NCBI RefSeq assembly: GCF_028198145.1
Contig: NZ_CP116338.1
Location: 2,170,001 to 2,234,000, forward strand
Source of the DNA: Microbacterium sp. nov. GSS16
GTDB lineage: Bacteria > Actinomycetota > Actinomycetes > Actinomycetales > Microbacteriaceae
Length of the DNA: 64,000 nt
Reading direction: 5' to 3'
Numbering within the stretch: position 1 is the first letter of the stretch; every line of letters starts with the position of its first letter. A program made the translations under genes and the position numbers. The notes below the pieces were generated by a model. That model had not been told where the DNA came from and did no database searches. It saw only the letters and a list, made by a program, of their open reading frames with translations. This document shows, in pieces, positions 29,995-39,607 of the stretch.

Positions 29995-31623
29995 ATGCCG
30001 TATGACGAGGACGTCGTGATCGTGGGATCGGGCTTCGGCGGATCCGTCGCCGCGCTGCGCCTGTCCGAGAAGGGGTACCGCGTCCGCGTGTTCGAGGCGG
30101 GTCGGCGCTTCGAGGACCACGACTTCGCGAAGACGTCATGGGACGTGCGTCGCTACCTGTGGGCGCCGAGACTCGGGTGCTTCGGTGTGCAGCGCATCCA
30201 CCGCCTGCCGCATGTCATGATCCTCGCCGGTGCGGGCGTGGGCGGCGGATCTCTGAACTACGCGAACACCCTCTACGAGCCGCCGCCGACGTTCTTCGCC
30301 GATCGCAACTGGCCTGCCGGCGTGGACTGGCAGGGCGAGCTCGCCCCGCACTACGCCACGGCGACGCGCATGCTCGGTGTCGTCGACGAGTACCCGCACA
30401 CCGGCCCTGTCGAGCGGATCATGGCCGGCGCCGCACAGGACCTCGGCGTGGGAGACACCTTCCGACGCGCTCCGGTCGGGGTCTTCCTGGGCATGCCGGG
30501 GGTGCGGGTGCCGGATCCGTTCTTCGACGGGGAGGGACCGGATCGCACCGGATGCACCCTGTGCGGCAACTGCATGATCGGCTGCCGGGTCGGAGCGAAG
30601 AACACGCTCGTGAAGAACTATCTCGCCCTCGCCGAGCGACGCGGTGCGCGGATCGACGAGATGCGCACCGTCGTCGACGTCCGTGAGGATCCGCGGGGCG
30701 GATTCCTCGTCACGACCGAGCGCTCGGGCGCCTGGCTGCGCCGCAGAAGGCAGACTGTCCAGGCCGAGCAGGTGGTCCTGGCGGCAGGCACATGGGGTAC
30801 GCAGCAGCTGCTGCACCGCATGCGTGCATCGGGCGCGCTGCCGCGCATCTCGGATGCCGTGGGCCAGATCACCCGCACCAACTCGGAGGCGCTGGACGGT
30901 GCTGTGGCGACGAGGGTGCCGGATGCCGCGGGCTACGCGCACGGTGTGGCCATCACCACCTCGTTCCACGTCGACGAGCGCACGCACGTCGAGAACGTGC
31001 GCTACGGCCCCGGCTCGAATCTGATGGGCGGCGCCCTCGCCACCGTCCTCGTCCCCGGAGACCAGTCGGTGGCCGGACGGCTCGTCTCGCTGATCGGCGC
31101 GCTCGCCAGGCATCCGCTCCGCCAGCTGCGCCTTGCCGGGCTGCACCGCTGGAGCGAGCGCGGCATCATCGCACTGGTGATGCAGACCGCGGACAACTCG
31201 CTCACGCTCTCGCTGCGCCGGCGGTTCGGCCGTGACGTGCTCACCAGCCGGCAGGGGCACGGCGAGCCCAACCCCTCGCACCTGCCCGAGGCGCATAGAG
31301 CAGTCGCGGCGATCGCACGCCGGATGCAGCAGGAGACCGGTGTGCGCACCGAACCCCGCGGATCGTGGCCCGAGGTTTTCGGCATCCCGCTGACCGCGCA
31401 CTTCCTGGGCGGTGCGGTGATCAGCGAGTCACCCGACCGCGGTGTCGTCGACCCGTGGAACCGGGTGTGGGGGCATCCCGGGATCCACGTCGTCGACGGA
31501 GCGGCCGTGCCGGCGAACCCGGGGGTGAACCCCTCGCTCACCATCACCGCTCTCGCAGAGCGCGCCTTCGCCCACTGGCCGCGCCGCGGCCACGAGGACC
31601 GCCGGCCGCCTCAGATGGGGTGA
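29995..31623 (+). CDS. GMC family oxidoreductase (cholesterol-oxidase-like)
   Basis: 542 residues. An FAD fold (VVIVGSGFGGSVAALRLSEKG), GAGVGGGSLNYANTLY, and the C-terminal GVNPSLTITALAERA identify a GMC oxidoreductase of the actinobacterial ChoD-like branch. In the middle, CTLCGNCMIGC gives a CxxCxxCxxxC pattern followed by KNTLVKNYL; this Cys cluster is known in the branch and may hold a metal or Fe-S centre. There is no signal peptide. The substrate is unknown; sterol or another lipid alcohol is possible. It follows the lipid kinase by four bases and is closed by a strong hairpin. Confidence 0.88.
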   Translation: MPYDEDVVIVGSGFGGSVAALRLSEKGYRVRVFEAGRRFEDHDFAKTSWDVRRYLWAPRLGCFGVQRIHRLPHVMILAGAGVGGGSLNYANTLYEPPPTFFADRNWPAGVDWQGELAPHYATATRMLGVVDEYPHTGPVERIMAGAAQDLGVGDTFRRAPVGVFLGMPGVRVPDPFFDGEGPDRTGCTLCGNCMIGCRVGAKNTLVKNYLALAERRGARIDEMRTVVDVREDPRGGFLVTTERSGAWLRRRRQTVQAEQVVLAAGTWGTQQLLHRMRASGALPRISDAVGQITRTNSEALDGAVATRVPDAAGYAHGVAITTSFHVDERTHVENVRYGPGSNLMGGALATVLVPGDQSVAGRLVSLIGALARHPLRQLRLAGLHRWSERGIIALVMQTADNSLTLSLRRRFGRDVLTSRQGHGEPNPSHLPEAHRAVAAIARRMQQETGVRTEPRGSWPEVFGIPLTAHFLGGAVISESPDRGVVDPWNRVWGHPGIHVVDGAAVPANPGVNPSLTITALAERAFAHWPRRGHEDRRPPQMG

Positions 31624-31640
31624 GCACGGGCCTGGAACGG

Positions 31641-31678
31641 CAGACAGGGGCCGCACCCGCAGGTGCGACCCCTGTCTG
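31641..31678. terminator. bidirectional hairpin between GMC oxidoreductase and fadB
   Basis: CAGACAGGGGCCGCACC (31641-31657) pairs with GGTGCGACCCCTGTCTG (31662-31678) with a single mismatch and a four-base loop. It sits between convergent genes. Confidence 0.8.
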
Positions 31679-31700
31679 AGCCGGCATCGGCTCGCGCGAG

Positions 31701-33860
31701 TCAGCTGTTCGCGATCCCGCGGATCGGCGGGGTGTGGAACGTGCTGCCGAACACGCGCTCCGAGGCGCCCTCGCGATCGAGGTACGGCGAGGCACCGCCG
31801 TCGATGAACGGCCAGCCGGCGCCGAGGATCAGGCAGAGGTCGATGTCCTCGACCTCGGGCACGACACCCTCATCGAGCATGAGCCGGATCTCCTGCGCCA
31901 GGCCGTCCTGCACGCGCTGCAGGATGGTCTCGGCGGATGCCGGCGAGCTGCCGACATGGCCCTTGAGCACCTTCTCGGCGCCCTTGGTCCAGCCGGTCAC
32001 GCGCCCGCCCTTGTCCTTCTCGACCACGGCATCCAACTCGGCGAGCGCGTGGAAGTTCTCGTTCGCGTAGAAGCGGTCGGGGAAGTGACGCACCATCGTG
32101 TCCTGCACGTGAGCCGCCACCTTCCAGCCGACCAGATCGATCAGCTGGAACGGCCCCATCGGCAGTCCGAGCGGCCCGAAGGCCTTCTCGACGTCTGCGA
32201 TGGGAGTGCCCTCGTACACGGCCCGAGCCGCCTCGCCCATGACCTTCGCGAGCAGACGGTTCACGACGAAGCCGGGAGCATCGGCCGTGAGCACGGCGTT
32301 CTTTCCCAGGCCCTTCGCGACCACGAAGGCCGTCGACAGGGCTGCCTCCGAAGTCTGCGGCGTCTTCACGATCTCGATCAGCGGCATGACCGCGACCGGG
32401 TTGAAGAAGTGGAAGCCGACCAGGCGCTCGGGGTGGGCGAGCTGGGAGCCGATCTCCTCGACCGACAGCGACGAGGTGTTCGTGGCGAGGATCGCGTCCT
32501 CGGCGACGATCTTCTCGATCTCGCCGAACACCTGCTGCTTGACGCCGACCTCCTCGAACACGGCTTCGATGACGAAGTCGCAGTCGGCGTACTGGCTCTT
32601 GTCGGTCGTGCCGGTGACGAGCGAGCGCAGCTTGTTGGCGGTATCGCCGTCCAGGCGGCCCTTCTGCTCGAGCTTGCCGATCTCGTCGTGGATGTACGCC
32701 ACGCCCTTGTCGACGCGCGCCTGGTCGAGGTCGGTGATCAGCACCGGGACCTGGAGCCTGCGCACGAACAGCAGGGCGAACTGGCTGGCCATCAGACCCG
32801 CGCCGATGATGCCGACCTTGGTGACCTTCTTCGCGAGCGCCTTGTCCGGTGCCCCGACGGGGCGCTTGGCGCGCTTCTGAACGAGGTCGAAGGCGTACAT
32901 CGACGCGGCGAACTGATCGCCGGTGACGAGCTCGGCGAGAGCTTCGTCCTCACGGGCGAAGCCTTCGGCCTTCGTGCCGCTCTTCGCCTTCTCGAGCAGG
33001 TCGAGGGCGACGTAGGGCGAGCGGGGCACGGTGCCGATCTTCGACTCCAGCATGCCGCGGGCCATCTTGATCGCGATCGGCCACTTGACGGTGCGCTCGA
33101 TCTTGCCCGGCTCGTTCCTGCGCTCGACCTTCTTCCCGCCGAGCACCGCGTCTGCCCATGCCAGCGAGCTCTCCAGGAAGGTGGATGCCGGGAAGATGGC
33201 GTCCATCAGCCCGAGCTCGAACGCCTGCTGCGGCTTGAGCATGCGGTTCTGCTTGAGCGGGTTGGAGACGACGACCTCGAGAGCGTTCTCGATGCCGATG
33301 AGGTTCGGCACCAGGTAGGCGCCGCCCCAGCCGGGGATGATGCCGAGGAAGACCTCCGGCAGGGCGAGAGCCGCAGCGGATGCGTCGACCGTGCGATAGG
33401 TCGAGTTCAGCGCGATCTCCATTCCGCCGCCGAGCGCGAGTCCGTTGACGAACGCGAACGACGGCACTCCCAGCTCGGACAGCGAGCCGAGCACCTTGTG
33501 TCCGAGCTGCGCGATCAGGCGGGCGTTGTCCTTCGAGCCCACCCGGCTGATGTCGGAGAGGTCGGCGCCGGCGGCGAGGATGTACTGCTTGCCGGTGATG
33601 CCCACCGCCTGGATCTCGCCCGCGGCCGCGCGAGCTCGGAGCGAGTCGAGCGTCTCGCCGAGCTCGGTGAGTGTTGCGGGGCCCAGCGTGTTCGGCCTGG
33701 TGTGGTCGCGACCGTTGTCGAGCGTGATGAGTGCGAGCACCTTGCCCGATGCGAGGCGGATGTCGCGCACGGGGGAGTGCGTGACGACCTCGTCGTCGGA
33801 GAGGGCGGAGAGCGGCGTGAAGTCGACGCCGACGTACTGGTTCCTGATCGTCTCGGCCAT
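31701..33860 (-). CDS. fadB: 3-hydroxyacyl-CoA dehydrogenase/enoyl-CoA hydratase, fatty-acid oxidation alpha subunit
   Basis: 719 residues with an N-terminal crotonase domain (VNGLALGGGMEIALN and ALPEVFLGIIPGWGGAYLVP) and C-terminal NAD-dependent 3-hydroxyacyl-CoA dehydrogenase domains (KVGIIGAGLMASQFA; ILATNTSSLSV; HFFNPVAVMPLIEI; APGFVVNRLLAKV). It performs hydration and oxidation in beta-oxidation. The start ATG 33860 lies five bases after the thiolase stop. It forms an operon with fadA, which is upstream. Confidence 0.95.
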   Translation of the reverse strand: MAETIRNQYVGVDFTPLSALSDDEVVTHSPVRDIRLASGKVLALITLDNGRDHTRPNTLGPATLTELGETLDSLRARAAAGEIQAVGITGKQYILAAGADLSDISRVGSKDNARLIAQLGHKVLGSLSELGVPSFAFVNGLALGGGMEIALNSTYRTVDASAAALALPEVFLGIIPGWGGAYLVPNLIGIENALEVVVSNPLKQNRMLKPQQAFELGLMDAIFPASTFLESSLAWADAVLGGKKVERRNEPGKIERTVKWPIAIKMARGMLESKIGTVPRSPYVALDLLEKAKSGTKAEGFAREDEALAELVTGDQFAASMYAFDLVQKRAKRPVGAPDKALAKKVTKVGIIGAGLMASQFALLFVRRLQVPVLITDLDQARVDKGVAYIHDEIGKLEQKGRLDGDTANKLRSLVTGTTDKSQYADCDFVIEAVFEEVGVKQQVFGEIEKIVAEDAILATNTSSLSVEEIGSQLAHPERLVGFHFFNPVAVMPLIEIVKTPQTSEAALSTAFVVAKGLGKNAVLTADAPGFVVNRLLAKVMGEAARAVYEGTPIADVEKAFGPLGLPMGPFQLIDLVGWKVAAHVQDTMVRHFPDRFYANENFHALAELDAVVEKDKGGRVTGWTKGAEKVLKGHVGSSPASAETILQRVQDGLAQEIRLMLDEGVVPEVEDIDLCLILGAGWPFIDGGASPYLDREGASERVFGSTFHTPPIRGIANS

Positions 33861-33865
33861 CGCGG

Positions 33866-35071
33866 TCACTTCCTCTTCTTGCCGTCGTAGAACGGGTTCT
33901 CCCAGATGACCGAGCCGCCCTGGCCGAGGCCGACGCACATGGCGGTCAGGCCGTAGCGCACGTCGGGACGCTCGGCGAACTGCGCCGCCAGCTGGATCAT
34001 CAGTCGGACTCCGGATGCCGCGAGCGGGTGTCCCAGCGCGATCGCGCCGCCCCACTGGTTGACGCGCGGGTCGTCGTCGGCGATCCCGAAGTGGTCGAGC
34101 AGGGAGATCACCTGGATGGCGAAGGCCTCGTTCAGCTCGAACAGCCCGATGTCGGAGATGTCGAGGCCCGCCTTCTTCAGCGCCTTCTCGGTCGACGGGA
34201 TGGGGCCGATGCCCATGATCTCGGGCTGCACCCCCGCGAAGGCGAACGAGACCATCTTCATCTTCGGGGTCAGCCCGAACTCCTTCACCGCGCCGCCGCC
34301 GGCCAGCAGCGACATGGTCGCGCCGTCGGTGAGGGGCGAGGAGGTGCCGGCGGTCACGCGCCCGTGCGGACGGAACGGCGTCTTCAGCGCGGCGAGATCC
34401 TCCATCGTGGTCTGCGGGCGACGCCCCTCGTCCTCGGTGGCCAGACCCCAGGCGCCGTCGGCGCCCTTGATCGCGACCGGCACGAGGTCGGGCTGGATCT
34501 TGCCCGCGTCGTACGCGGCCTGCACCTTGTGCTGGCTGAGCATGCCGAAGCGGTCGGAGCGCTCCTTGGTGAGGTGCGGGAAGCGGTCGAAGATGCGCTC
34601 TGCGGTGACGCCCATGTTGAGTGCGCCGGGGTCGACCATCTTCTCGGCGACGAAACGCGGGTTCGGGTCGGCGTTGCCGCCGATGGGGTGGTGGCCCATG
34701 TGCTCCACGCCGCCGGCGAGGGCGAAGTCGTACATGCCGACACCGATCGACGCCGCCATCGTGGTGACGCTGGTCATCGCGCCTGCGCACATGCGCTCGA
34801 CGGCGAGGCCCGGCACGGTCTGCGGGAGGCCCGCGAGGATGGCGACCGACCGGCCGAGCGTGAGGCCCTGGTCGCCGGTCTGCGAGGTCGCCGCGATCGC
34901 GACGTCGTCGATGCGGTCGGCCGGCACGGCGGCGTTGCGCTCCATCAGGCCGATGGTCGCCTTGACGGCGAGGTCATCAGCGCGGGTGTTCCAGTACATG
35001 CCCTTTTCGCCGGCGCGCCCGAAGGGGGTGCGCACTCCATCGACGAAGTAGACGTCCGAGATCTCGGCCAC
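33866..35071 (-). CDS. fadA: acetyl-CoA acyltransferase (thiolase), beta subunit
   Basis: 401 residues. The thiolase signatures are ERMCAGAMTSV with the acyl-accepting Cys, GGAIALGHPLAASG with the active-site His, and TAMCVGLGQGGSVIW with the second Cys. It cleaves 3-ketoacyl-CoA in the last step of beta-oxidation and is expected to form a complex with FadB. The start is GTG 35071 behind GGAGGCAGA. Confidence 0.95.
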   Translation of the reverse strand: MAEISDVYFVDGVRTPFGRAGEKGMYWNTRADDLAVKATIGLMERNAAVPADRIDDVAIAATSQTGDQGLTLGRSVAILAGLPQTVPGLAVERMCAGAMTSVTTMAASIGVGMYDFALAGGVEHMGHHPIGGNADPNPRFVAEKMVDPGALNMGVTAERIFDRFPHLTKERSDRFGMLSQHKVQAAYDAGKIQPDLVPVAIKGADGAWGLATEDEGRRPQTTMEDLAALKTPFRPHGRVTAGTSSPLTDGATMSLLAGGGAVKEFGLTPKMKMVSFAFAGVQPEIMGIGPIPSTEKALKKAGLDISDIGLFELNEAFAIQVISLLDHFGIADDDPRVNQWGGAIALGHPLAASGVRLMIQLAAQFAERPDVRYGLTAMCVGLGQGGSVIWENPFYDGKKRK

Positions 35072-35145
35072 TCTGCCTCCATAGGTTGGGGTTCTCGTCC
35101 AGCCTAGGAGCGCGGTATGACCGCCTGGAATCGGTTGGATCGAAC

Positions 35146-36342
35146 CTACGAAGCGGTCGGGAACCCCTCGACGGCTGTTTGCGGCCCCTCTACAAACGCA
35201 TCCACGATCTTCTGTGCGGTATGCGCAACCTGCCATGGCCGAGCGCCGAGGTCGATGAGCGCGGCCGAGATCGACTCCGCCGTGAGGTCGGCCGGCGGCT
35301 GCCAGGCGACACGGCGCAGGTGCTCGGGGGTGAGCAGGTTCTCGGTCGGCATGTGCAGCTCTTCAGCGAGGGCCTCGACCACGGGCCGGGCGGCCTTGAG
35401 CCGCAGATCGGCATCGGGGTTGCGATCGGCCCACGCGCGAGGCGGCGGGAGGGCATCGCTCGGCACGCGCTCGCGCGGAAGATCCTCCGTGGTGCGACCG
35501 CGCTCGATCGCCGCCCACCAGCGGTCGATCTGGGTGCGGCTCGCGCGCCCGTTGAACTCCTTGAGCCCGGCGAGCTCCTGCTTCGACCGCGGCGCGGCCA
35601 GCAGGGCCGCGAGCAGCGAGCGGTCGGGAACGAGACGGCCGGGGGAGACATCCATCTGCTCGGCGTACTGCTCACGCGCGGTCCACAGCTCGCGAGCCAC
35701 GGCCAGCTGCCGGGCCCCGCGCACCTTGTGCAGCCCGCTCAGTCGGCGCCACGGCTCCTCACGCGGCGGCTTGGGCAGGCGGTGCAGCGTCGCATCGAAC
35801 TCCTCCGCGGCGATCTCCGACTTGCCGGCGGCGTCGAGCTCGTCGACGAGAGCGTCTCGCACATCGACGAGGTGGAGCACGTCGAGGGCCGCGTACTCCA
35901 GCCACGGATCGGGAAGCGGCCTGGTCGACCAGTCGGCGGCCGAATGCGCCTTGGCGAGAGTGATGCCCAGCGTGTGCTCGACGACCGCAGCGAGCCCGAA
36001 GCCGTCACTGCCGAGAAGACGTGAGGCGAGCTCGGTGTCGAAGATGCGGCCGGGTTCGAGGCCGAGCTCGCGCAGAGAGGGCAGATCCTGGCTGGCGGCG
36101 TGGAACACCCATTCGGCGTCGCCGATGGCATCCTGAAGCGGCCGGAAGTCGCCGATCGCTGGTGGATCGAACAGGAAGACACCCGTTCCGCGGCGGAACA
36201 CCTGCACGAGATAGGCGCGCTGCGAATAGCGGAATCCGGATGCCCGCTCCACATCGACGGCCACCGGACCCGATCCCTCGGCGAGCATCTGCGCCGCCCG
36301 CTCGAACTCCGCACGGTCGTCGATCACGGAGTACTCAGCCAC
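35146..36342 (-). CDS. rnd: ribonuclease D-like 3'-5' exonuclease with HRDC domains
   Basis: 398 residues. The N-terminal DEDD exonuclease has all acidic residues in place: VAVDVERASG (D30, E32), HAASQDLPSL, and LEYAALDVLHLVD with the Tyr-Asp of motif III. The C-terminal half contains HRDC-like regions (residues about 210-380). It probably trims tRNA or other stable RNA 3' ends. The start GTG 36342 overlaps the DUF3000 gene by eight bases and has AAAGGG upstream. Confidence 0.92.
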   Translation of the reverse strand: MAEYSVIDDRAEFERAAQMLAEGSGPVAVDVERASGFRYSQRAYLVQVFRRGTGVFLFDPPAIGDFRPLQDAIGDAEWVFHAASQDLPSLRELGLEPGRIFDTELASRLLGSDGFGLAAVVEHTLGITLAKAHSAADWSTRPLPDPWLEYAALDVLHLVDVRDALVDELDAAGKSEIAAEEFDATLHRLPKPPREEPWRRLSGLHKVRGARQLAVARELWTAREQYAEQMDVSPGRLVPDRSLLAALLAAPRSKQELAGLKEFNGRASRTQIDRWWAAIERGRTTEDLPRERVPSDALPPPRAWADRNPDADLRLKAARPVVEALAEELHMPTENLLTPEHLRRVAWQPPADLTAESISAALIDLGARPWQVAHTAQKIVDAFVEGPQTAVEGFPTAS

Positions 36343-36916
36343 GTGCGCCCTTTCTCGCGCCGAACACGGCGACGTCCTCTGATCCGGGCGGGAGTCCCGC
36401 GAGCATCCCGACCAGCTCTGCCCATGCTTCCACATGCGGGCGCAGCGGGGCATCCGGAGTCCACGATGCGCGAAGCTCGATCTGGGCTCCGTCCCCTTCG
36501 GCCGCGAGCGCGCCGAACCCCTTCGAGAGCATCTTGGTGGAGGTACCGGAGGCCGAATGGTAGACGGCACCACGCGAATCGAGCGCGTCGACCAGCCACG
36601 ACCAGGCGACGTCCGCGAGCAGCGGGTCGGTGCCGATCTCGGGCTCGAGGGGAGCCTGCGCGAACCCGACGATGCGCCAGGCGCCGCCCCAGGCATCCGG
36701 CTCGCCGGGATCGTGCAGCAGCACGAAGCGGCCGGTGCCGTACACCGAGTCGCCCTGATCGTCGGGACGCACATCGGCCGCGAGCGCCAGGGCGAAGGGC
36801 GCGAGCCCGGCGGGTGACGGGATCTCCCGCACCACGATGTCGGCGCGGAACGCCGTCTCACGAAGCTCTGCCGCCGCTGCGTCGAACAGCGTCGCGGCAT
36901 CCGGGTGTGCGCTCAC
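36335..36916 (-). CDS. DUF3000 family protein
   Basis: 193 residues, soluble. The family-like segments are FRADIVVREIPSPAGLAPFA, GRFVLLHDP and WSWLVDAL. DUF3000 proteins are actinobacterial and usually encoded directly upstream of the RNase D gene, as here with an eight-base overlap. Function unknown. The start is GTG 36916, divergent from the hydrolase gene with 25 bases between. Confidence 0.88.
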   Translation of the reverse strand: MSAHPDAATLFDAAAAELRETAFRADIVVREIPSPAGLAPFALALAADVRPDDQGDSVYGTGRFVLLHDPGEPDAWGGAWRIVGFAQAPLEPEIGTDPLLADVAWSWLVDALDSRGAVYHSASGTSTKMLSKGFGALAAEGDGAQIELRASWTPDAPLRPHVEAWAELVGMLAGLPPGSEDVAVFGARKGARG

Positions 36917-36941
36917 CTGGACAGGCTAGAGTCGGGAGGCG

Positions 36942-38090
36942 ATGAAGAGTCTCAGGCACGCCGTAGCCTTCGCCGTCCCCGCTGTCATCGCCGCGGGGGC
37001 CGCGGCCGGGGCAGCCGCCGTGCTCGCCACGGCCCGCCGCGTGGTCATGCCCTCGGTGCGCCGCAATGACACGCAGATCCTCGCCGTCGACACGGGCGCG
37101 CAGACCATCGAGCTCAGCCGCACGCCCGACACCGAGCTGCCTGGGCGCTACGGACTGTTCACCACCGGCACATACGGCTACGTCAAGCTCGGGGCGGTGC
37201 TCGGCGCCGATGCCGCGAGCGTGCGCCGCAAGCTGCTCACGCAGATCGAGCCGGGAGCGCGGGTCGACCGCGACGCCGCTTTCAGCGGCTGGTACCACGT
37301 GTCGCCGAGCGAGCTGCACCTGCCTTGGGAGAGCGTGCTGATCGGTTCGCCCGCAGGCCCCTGCCCCGCCTGGCTGTTCCCCGCCGACTCGTCGACGTGG
37401 GTGATCCAGGTGCACGGCCGCGGCACGCTGCGCTCCGAGTGCCTGCGCGCCGTCCCCGTCATGAACGCGCTCGGTCTGCCGACCCTGGTCGCGTCGTATC
37501 GTAACGACGGCGAGGCGCCGCGCACGCGCGGGGGCAGCTACGCCCTGGGCGCCTCGGAATGGCGCGATGTCGACGCGGCGATCGGCTATGCGCTGCGTCA
37601 CGGCGCGCAGCGCGTGGTGCTGATGGGATGGTCGATGGGCGGCGCCATCGCCCTGCAGACCGCGGTCTCGTCCGAGCATCGGGATGCCATCGCCGGCGTC
37701 ATCCTCGACTCGCCCGTCGTCGACTGGCGAACGGTGCTGCGCTTCCAGGCACGCGAGTCGGGGCTGCGCGAACCGCTGCCGGGGCTCGCGATGGGAGCGC
37801 TGGGCAACACGTTCCTCGCCCGGCTCAGCGGAGCCGAGGAGGCGATCCCGTTCGACAGGCTCGACATGGTCGCCCGCGCCTCAGAGCTCGACGCCCCGAT
37901 CCTGATCCTGCACAGCGACGACGACGGGTTCGTGCCGGCCGATGCGTCGCACGCGCTGGCCGAGGCGCGACCCGATCTCGTGACGATGCCGGAGTTCCAC
38001 GGTGCGCGTCACACCAAGATCTGGAACTACGACGAGCAGGGCTGGTCGGGGGCGATCACCGACTGGCTGACCGGCCAGGGCCTGGTCTGA
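36942..38090 (+). CDS. alpha/beta hydrolase with N-terminal membrane anchor
   Basis: 382 residues. A hydrophobic Ala/Val-rich segment at residues 7-28 suggests a signal anchor. The hydrolase core has VIQVHGRGTLRSE (oxyanion region), the nucleophile elbow VVLMGWSMGGAIAL with the catalytic Ser, an Asp in HSDDDGFVPAD, and a His in FHGARHTKIWN. It is probably an envelope-associated esterase or peptidase; substrate unknown. The start has GGGAGG upstream. Confidence 0.88.
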   Translation: MKSLRHAVAFAVPAVIAAGAAAGAAAVLATARRVVMPSVRRNDTQILAVDTGAQTIELSRTPDTELPGRYGLFTTGTYGYVKLGAVLGADAASVRRKLLTQIEPGARVDRDAAFSGWYHVSPSELHLPWESVLIGSPAGPCPAWLFPADSSTWVIQVHGRGTLRSECLRAVPVMNALGLPTLVASYRNDGEAPRTRGGSYALGASEWRDVDAAIGYALRHGAQRVVLMGWSMGGAIALQTAVSSEHRDAIAGVILDSPVVDWRTVLRFQARESGLREPLPGLAMGALGNTFLARLSGAEEAIPFDRLDMVARASELDAPILILHSDDDGFVPADASHALAEARPDLVTMPEFHGARHTKIWNYDEQGWSGAITDWLTGQGLV

Positions 38091-38117
38091 CGGCGAGCCG
38101 CGGCCGTCGCCGGCCGC

Positions 38118-38549
38118 TCAGCGCTTGGCTTCGACCTGACGCTTCGCGCGCATCAGCATCCCCGTCATGCCGCCGATCCGAAGCGGCGAGACGAGCCGCG
38201 TCAGACCGAGGCTCTGGGGATAGTCGTTCGGCACCGCGAGCACCTCGTCGGCGGTGAGGCCCGTCAGGCCCTGCGCGAGGATGCTCGCGAATCCGCGGGT
38301 CGTCGGGGCCTCCGGCGGCGCCGTCGCGTGCATCGTGACGACGCCGTCGGTGACCTCGATGTAGATGTAGACGGGGGACTGGCACTCTGCCACCCGCTCG
38401 GCCATCTCGGGATGGGCCGCGATCTCATCGGAGACGGGAGGAAGCGCGTTCGCGAACTCGAGCAGCAGCTCGAGACGATCGGGCTCGGGCAGCTCGAGGA
38501 ACTCGTCGCGGAACTCGGCGAGGACGGCGGGGACGTGCTTGTCAGTCAT
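38118..38549 (-). CDS. sufE: SufE family protein
   Basis: 143 residues. SufE accepts sulfane sulfur from a cysteine desulfurase on its conserved Cys, here C56 in VAECQSPVYIYIE. The typical C-terminal fold follows (RGFASILAQGLTGLTADEVL). It is encoded just downstream of the sulfurtransferase sseA, an actinobacterial arrangement. Start ATG 38549 follows GGCAGGG; two upstream ATGs at 38558 and 38561 are less likely. Confidence 0.9.
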   Translation of the reverse strand: MTDKHVPAVLAEFRDEFLELPEPDRLELLLEFANALPPVSDEIAAHPEMAERVAECQSPVYIYIEVTDGVVTMHATAPPEAPTTRGFASILAQGLTGLTADEVLAVPNDYPQSLGLTRLVSPLRIGGMTGMLMRAKRQVEAKR

Positions 38550-38584
38550 CCCTGCCATCATCCCATCCCGCCGGGGCTGCGAGG

Positions 38585-39481
38585 TCAGAGCGTGCCGGGC
38601 TCGCTGCCGCTGACGATGGGCACGCGCACGGCGCTGCCCCACTCGGTCCACGAGCCGTCGTAGTTGCGCACCTTCTCGATGCCGAGCAGGTGCTTCAGCA
38701 CGAACCAGGTGTGGCTGGAGCGCTCACCGATGCGGCAGTAGGCGATGACGTCGTCGGAGTCGTCGATGCCGGCCTCGTCGCGGTAGATCGCCTCGAGCTC
38801 GGCTCGTGGCCTGAAACCGCCGTCCTCGGCGACCGCCCTGCCCCACGGCACGCTCTGCGCGGTGGGGATGTGCCCGGCGCGCAGGCTGCCCTCTTCGGGA
38901 TAGGCCGGCGCCGTGGTCCGCTCGCCGTTGTACTCCTCGGGCGAGCGCACGTCGATCAGCGGCCCCTTGCCGATGAAGGCGAGCACGTCCTCCTTGTAGG
39001 CACGCAGCTGCGAGTCGTCGCGCTCGACCACGGGGTACTCGGTGGCCGGGCGCACTGTCTTGTCGGTGGTGATCTCGCGCCCCTCACTGATCCAGCGGTC
39101 ACGTCCGCCGTCGAGCAGGCGCACGTCCTCGTGTCCGAACAGCGAGAAGACCCACAGCGCGTAAGCGGCCCACCAGTTGTTCTTGTCGCCGTAGATGACC
39201 ACGGTGTCGTCGCGGGCGATGCCCTTGCGGCTCAGCAGCTCGGCGAAGCCCTCGCCGTCGACGTAGTCGCGCACGACGGGGTCGTTGAGCTCGGTGTGCC
39301 AGTCGATCTTCACCGCACCGGGGATGTGCCCGGTCTCGTAGAGCAGCACGTCCTCATCGGATTCCACCACCACGAGGCCGGGGGTGCCGAGGCGGGCGGC
39401 GAGCCACTCGGTTGTCACGAGGCGGCCGGGTTCGGCGTACTCGGCGAACTTGGGGGATGACGTGTCGCGATCGACGGCCAC
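38585..39481 (-). CDS. sseA: thiosulfate/3-mercaptopyruvate sulfurtransferase (rhodanese)
   Basis: 298 residues with two rhodanese domains. The first is inactive ([17 protein letters not shown]), the second has the catalytic Cys in [16 protein letters not shown]. The persulfide-carrying loop CRIGERS is typical of the actinobacterial SseA group. Start GTG 39481 is preceded by GAGGAGC. It sits upstream of sufE, suggesting joint handling of sulfane sulfur. Confidence 0.93.
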   Translation of the reverse strand: MAVDRDTSSPKFAEYAEPGRLVTTEWLAARLGTPGLVVVESDEDVLLYETGHIPGAVKIDWHTELNDPVVRDYVDGEGFAELLSRKGIARDDTVVIYGDKNNWWAAYALWVFSLFGHEDVRLLDGGRDRWISEGREITTDKTVRPATEYPVVERDDSQLRAYKEDVLAFIGKGPLIDVRSPEEYNGERTTAPAYPEEGSLRAGHIPTAQSVPWGRAVAEDGGFRPRAELEAIYRDEAGIDDSDDVIAYCRIGERSSHTWFVLKHLLGIEKVRNYDGSWTEWGSAVRVPIVSGSEPGTL

Positions 39482-39607
39482 GGATGCTCCTCAGGGGTCG
39501 GGCTCGGGTGGGCATGCGACGGCGTAAAGTTGAGCCGTCCCCTATGACGATAGATCCCCTGGCGCGCACCCGCATCCGGATCGTAAGACTATGACCTCAG
39601 GAACGTG

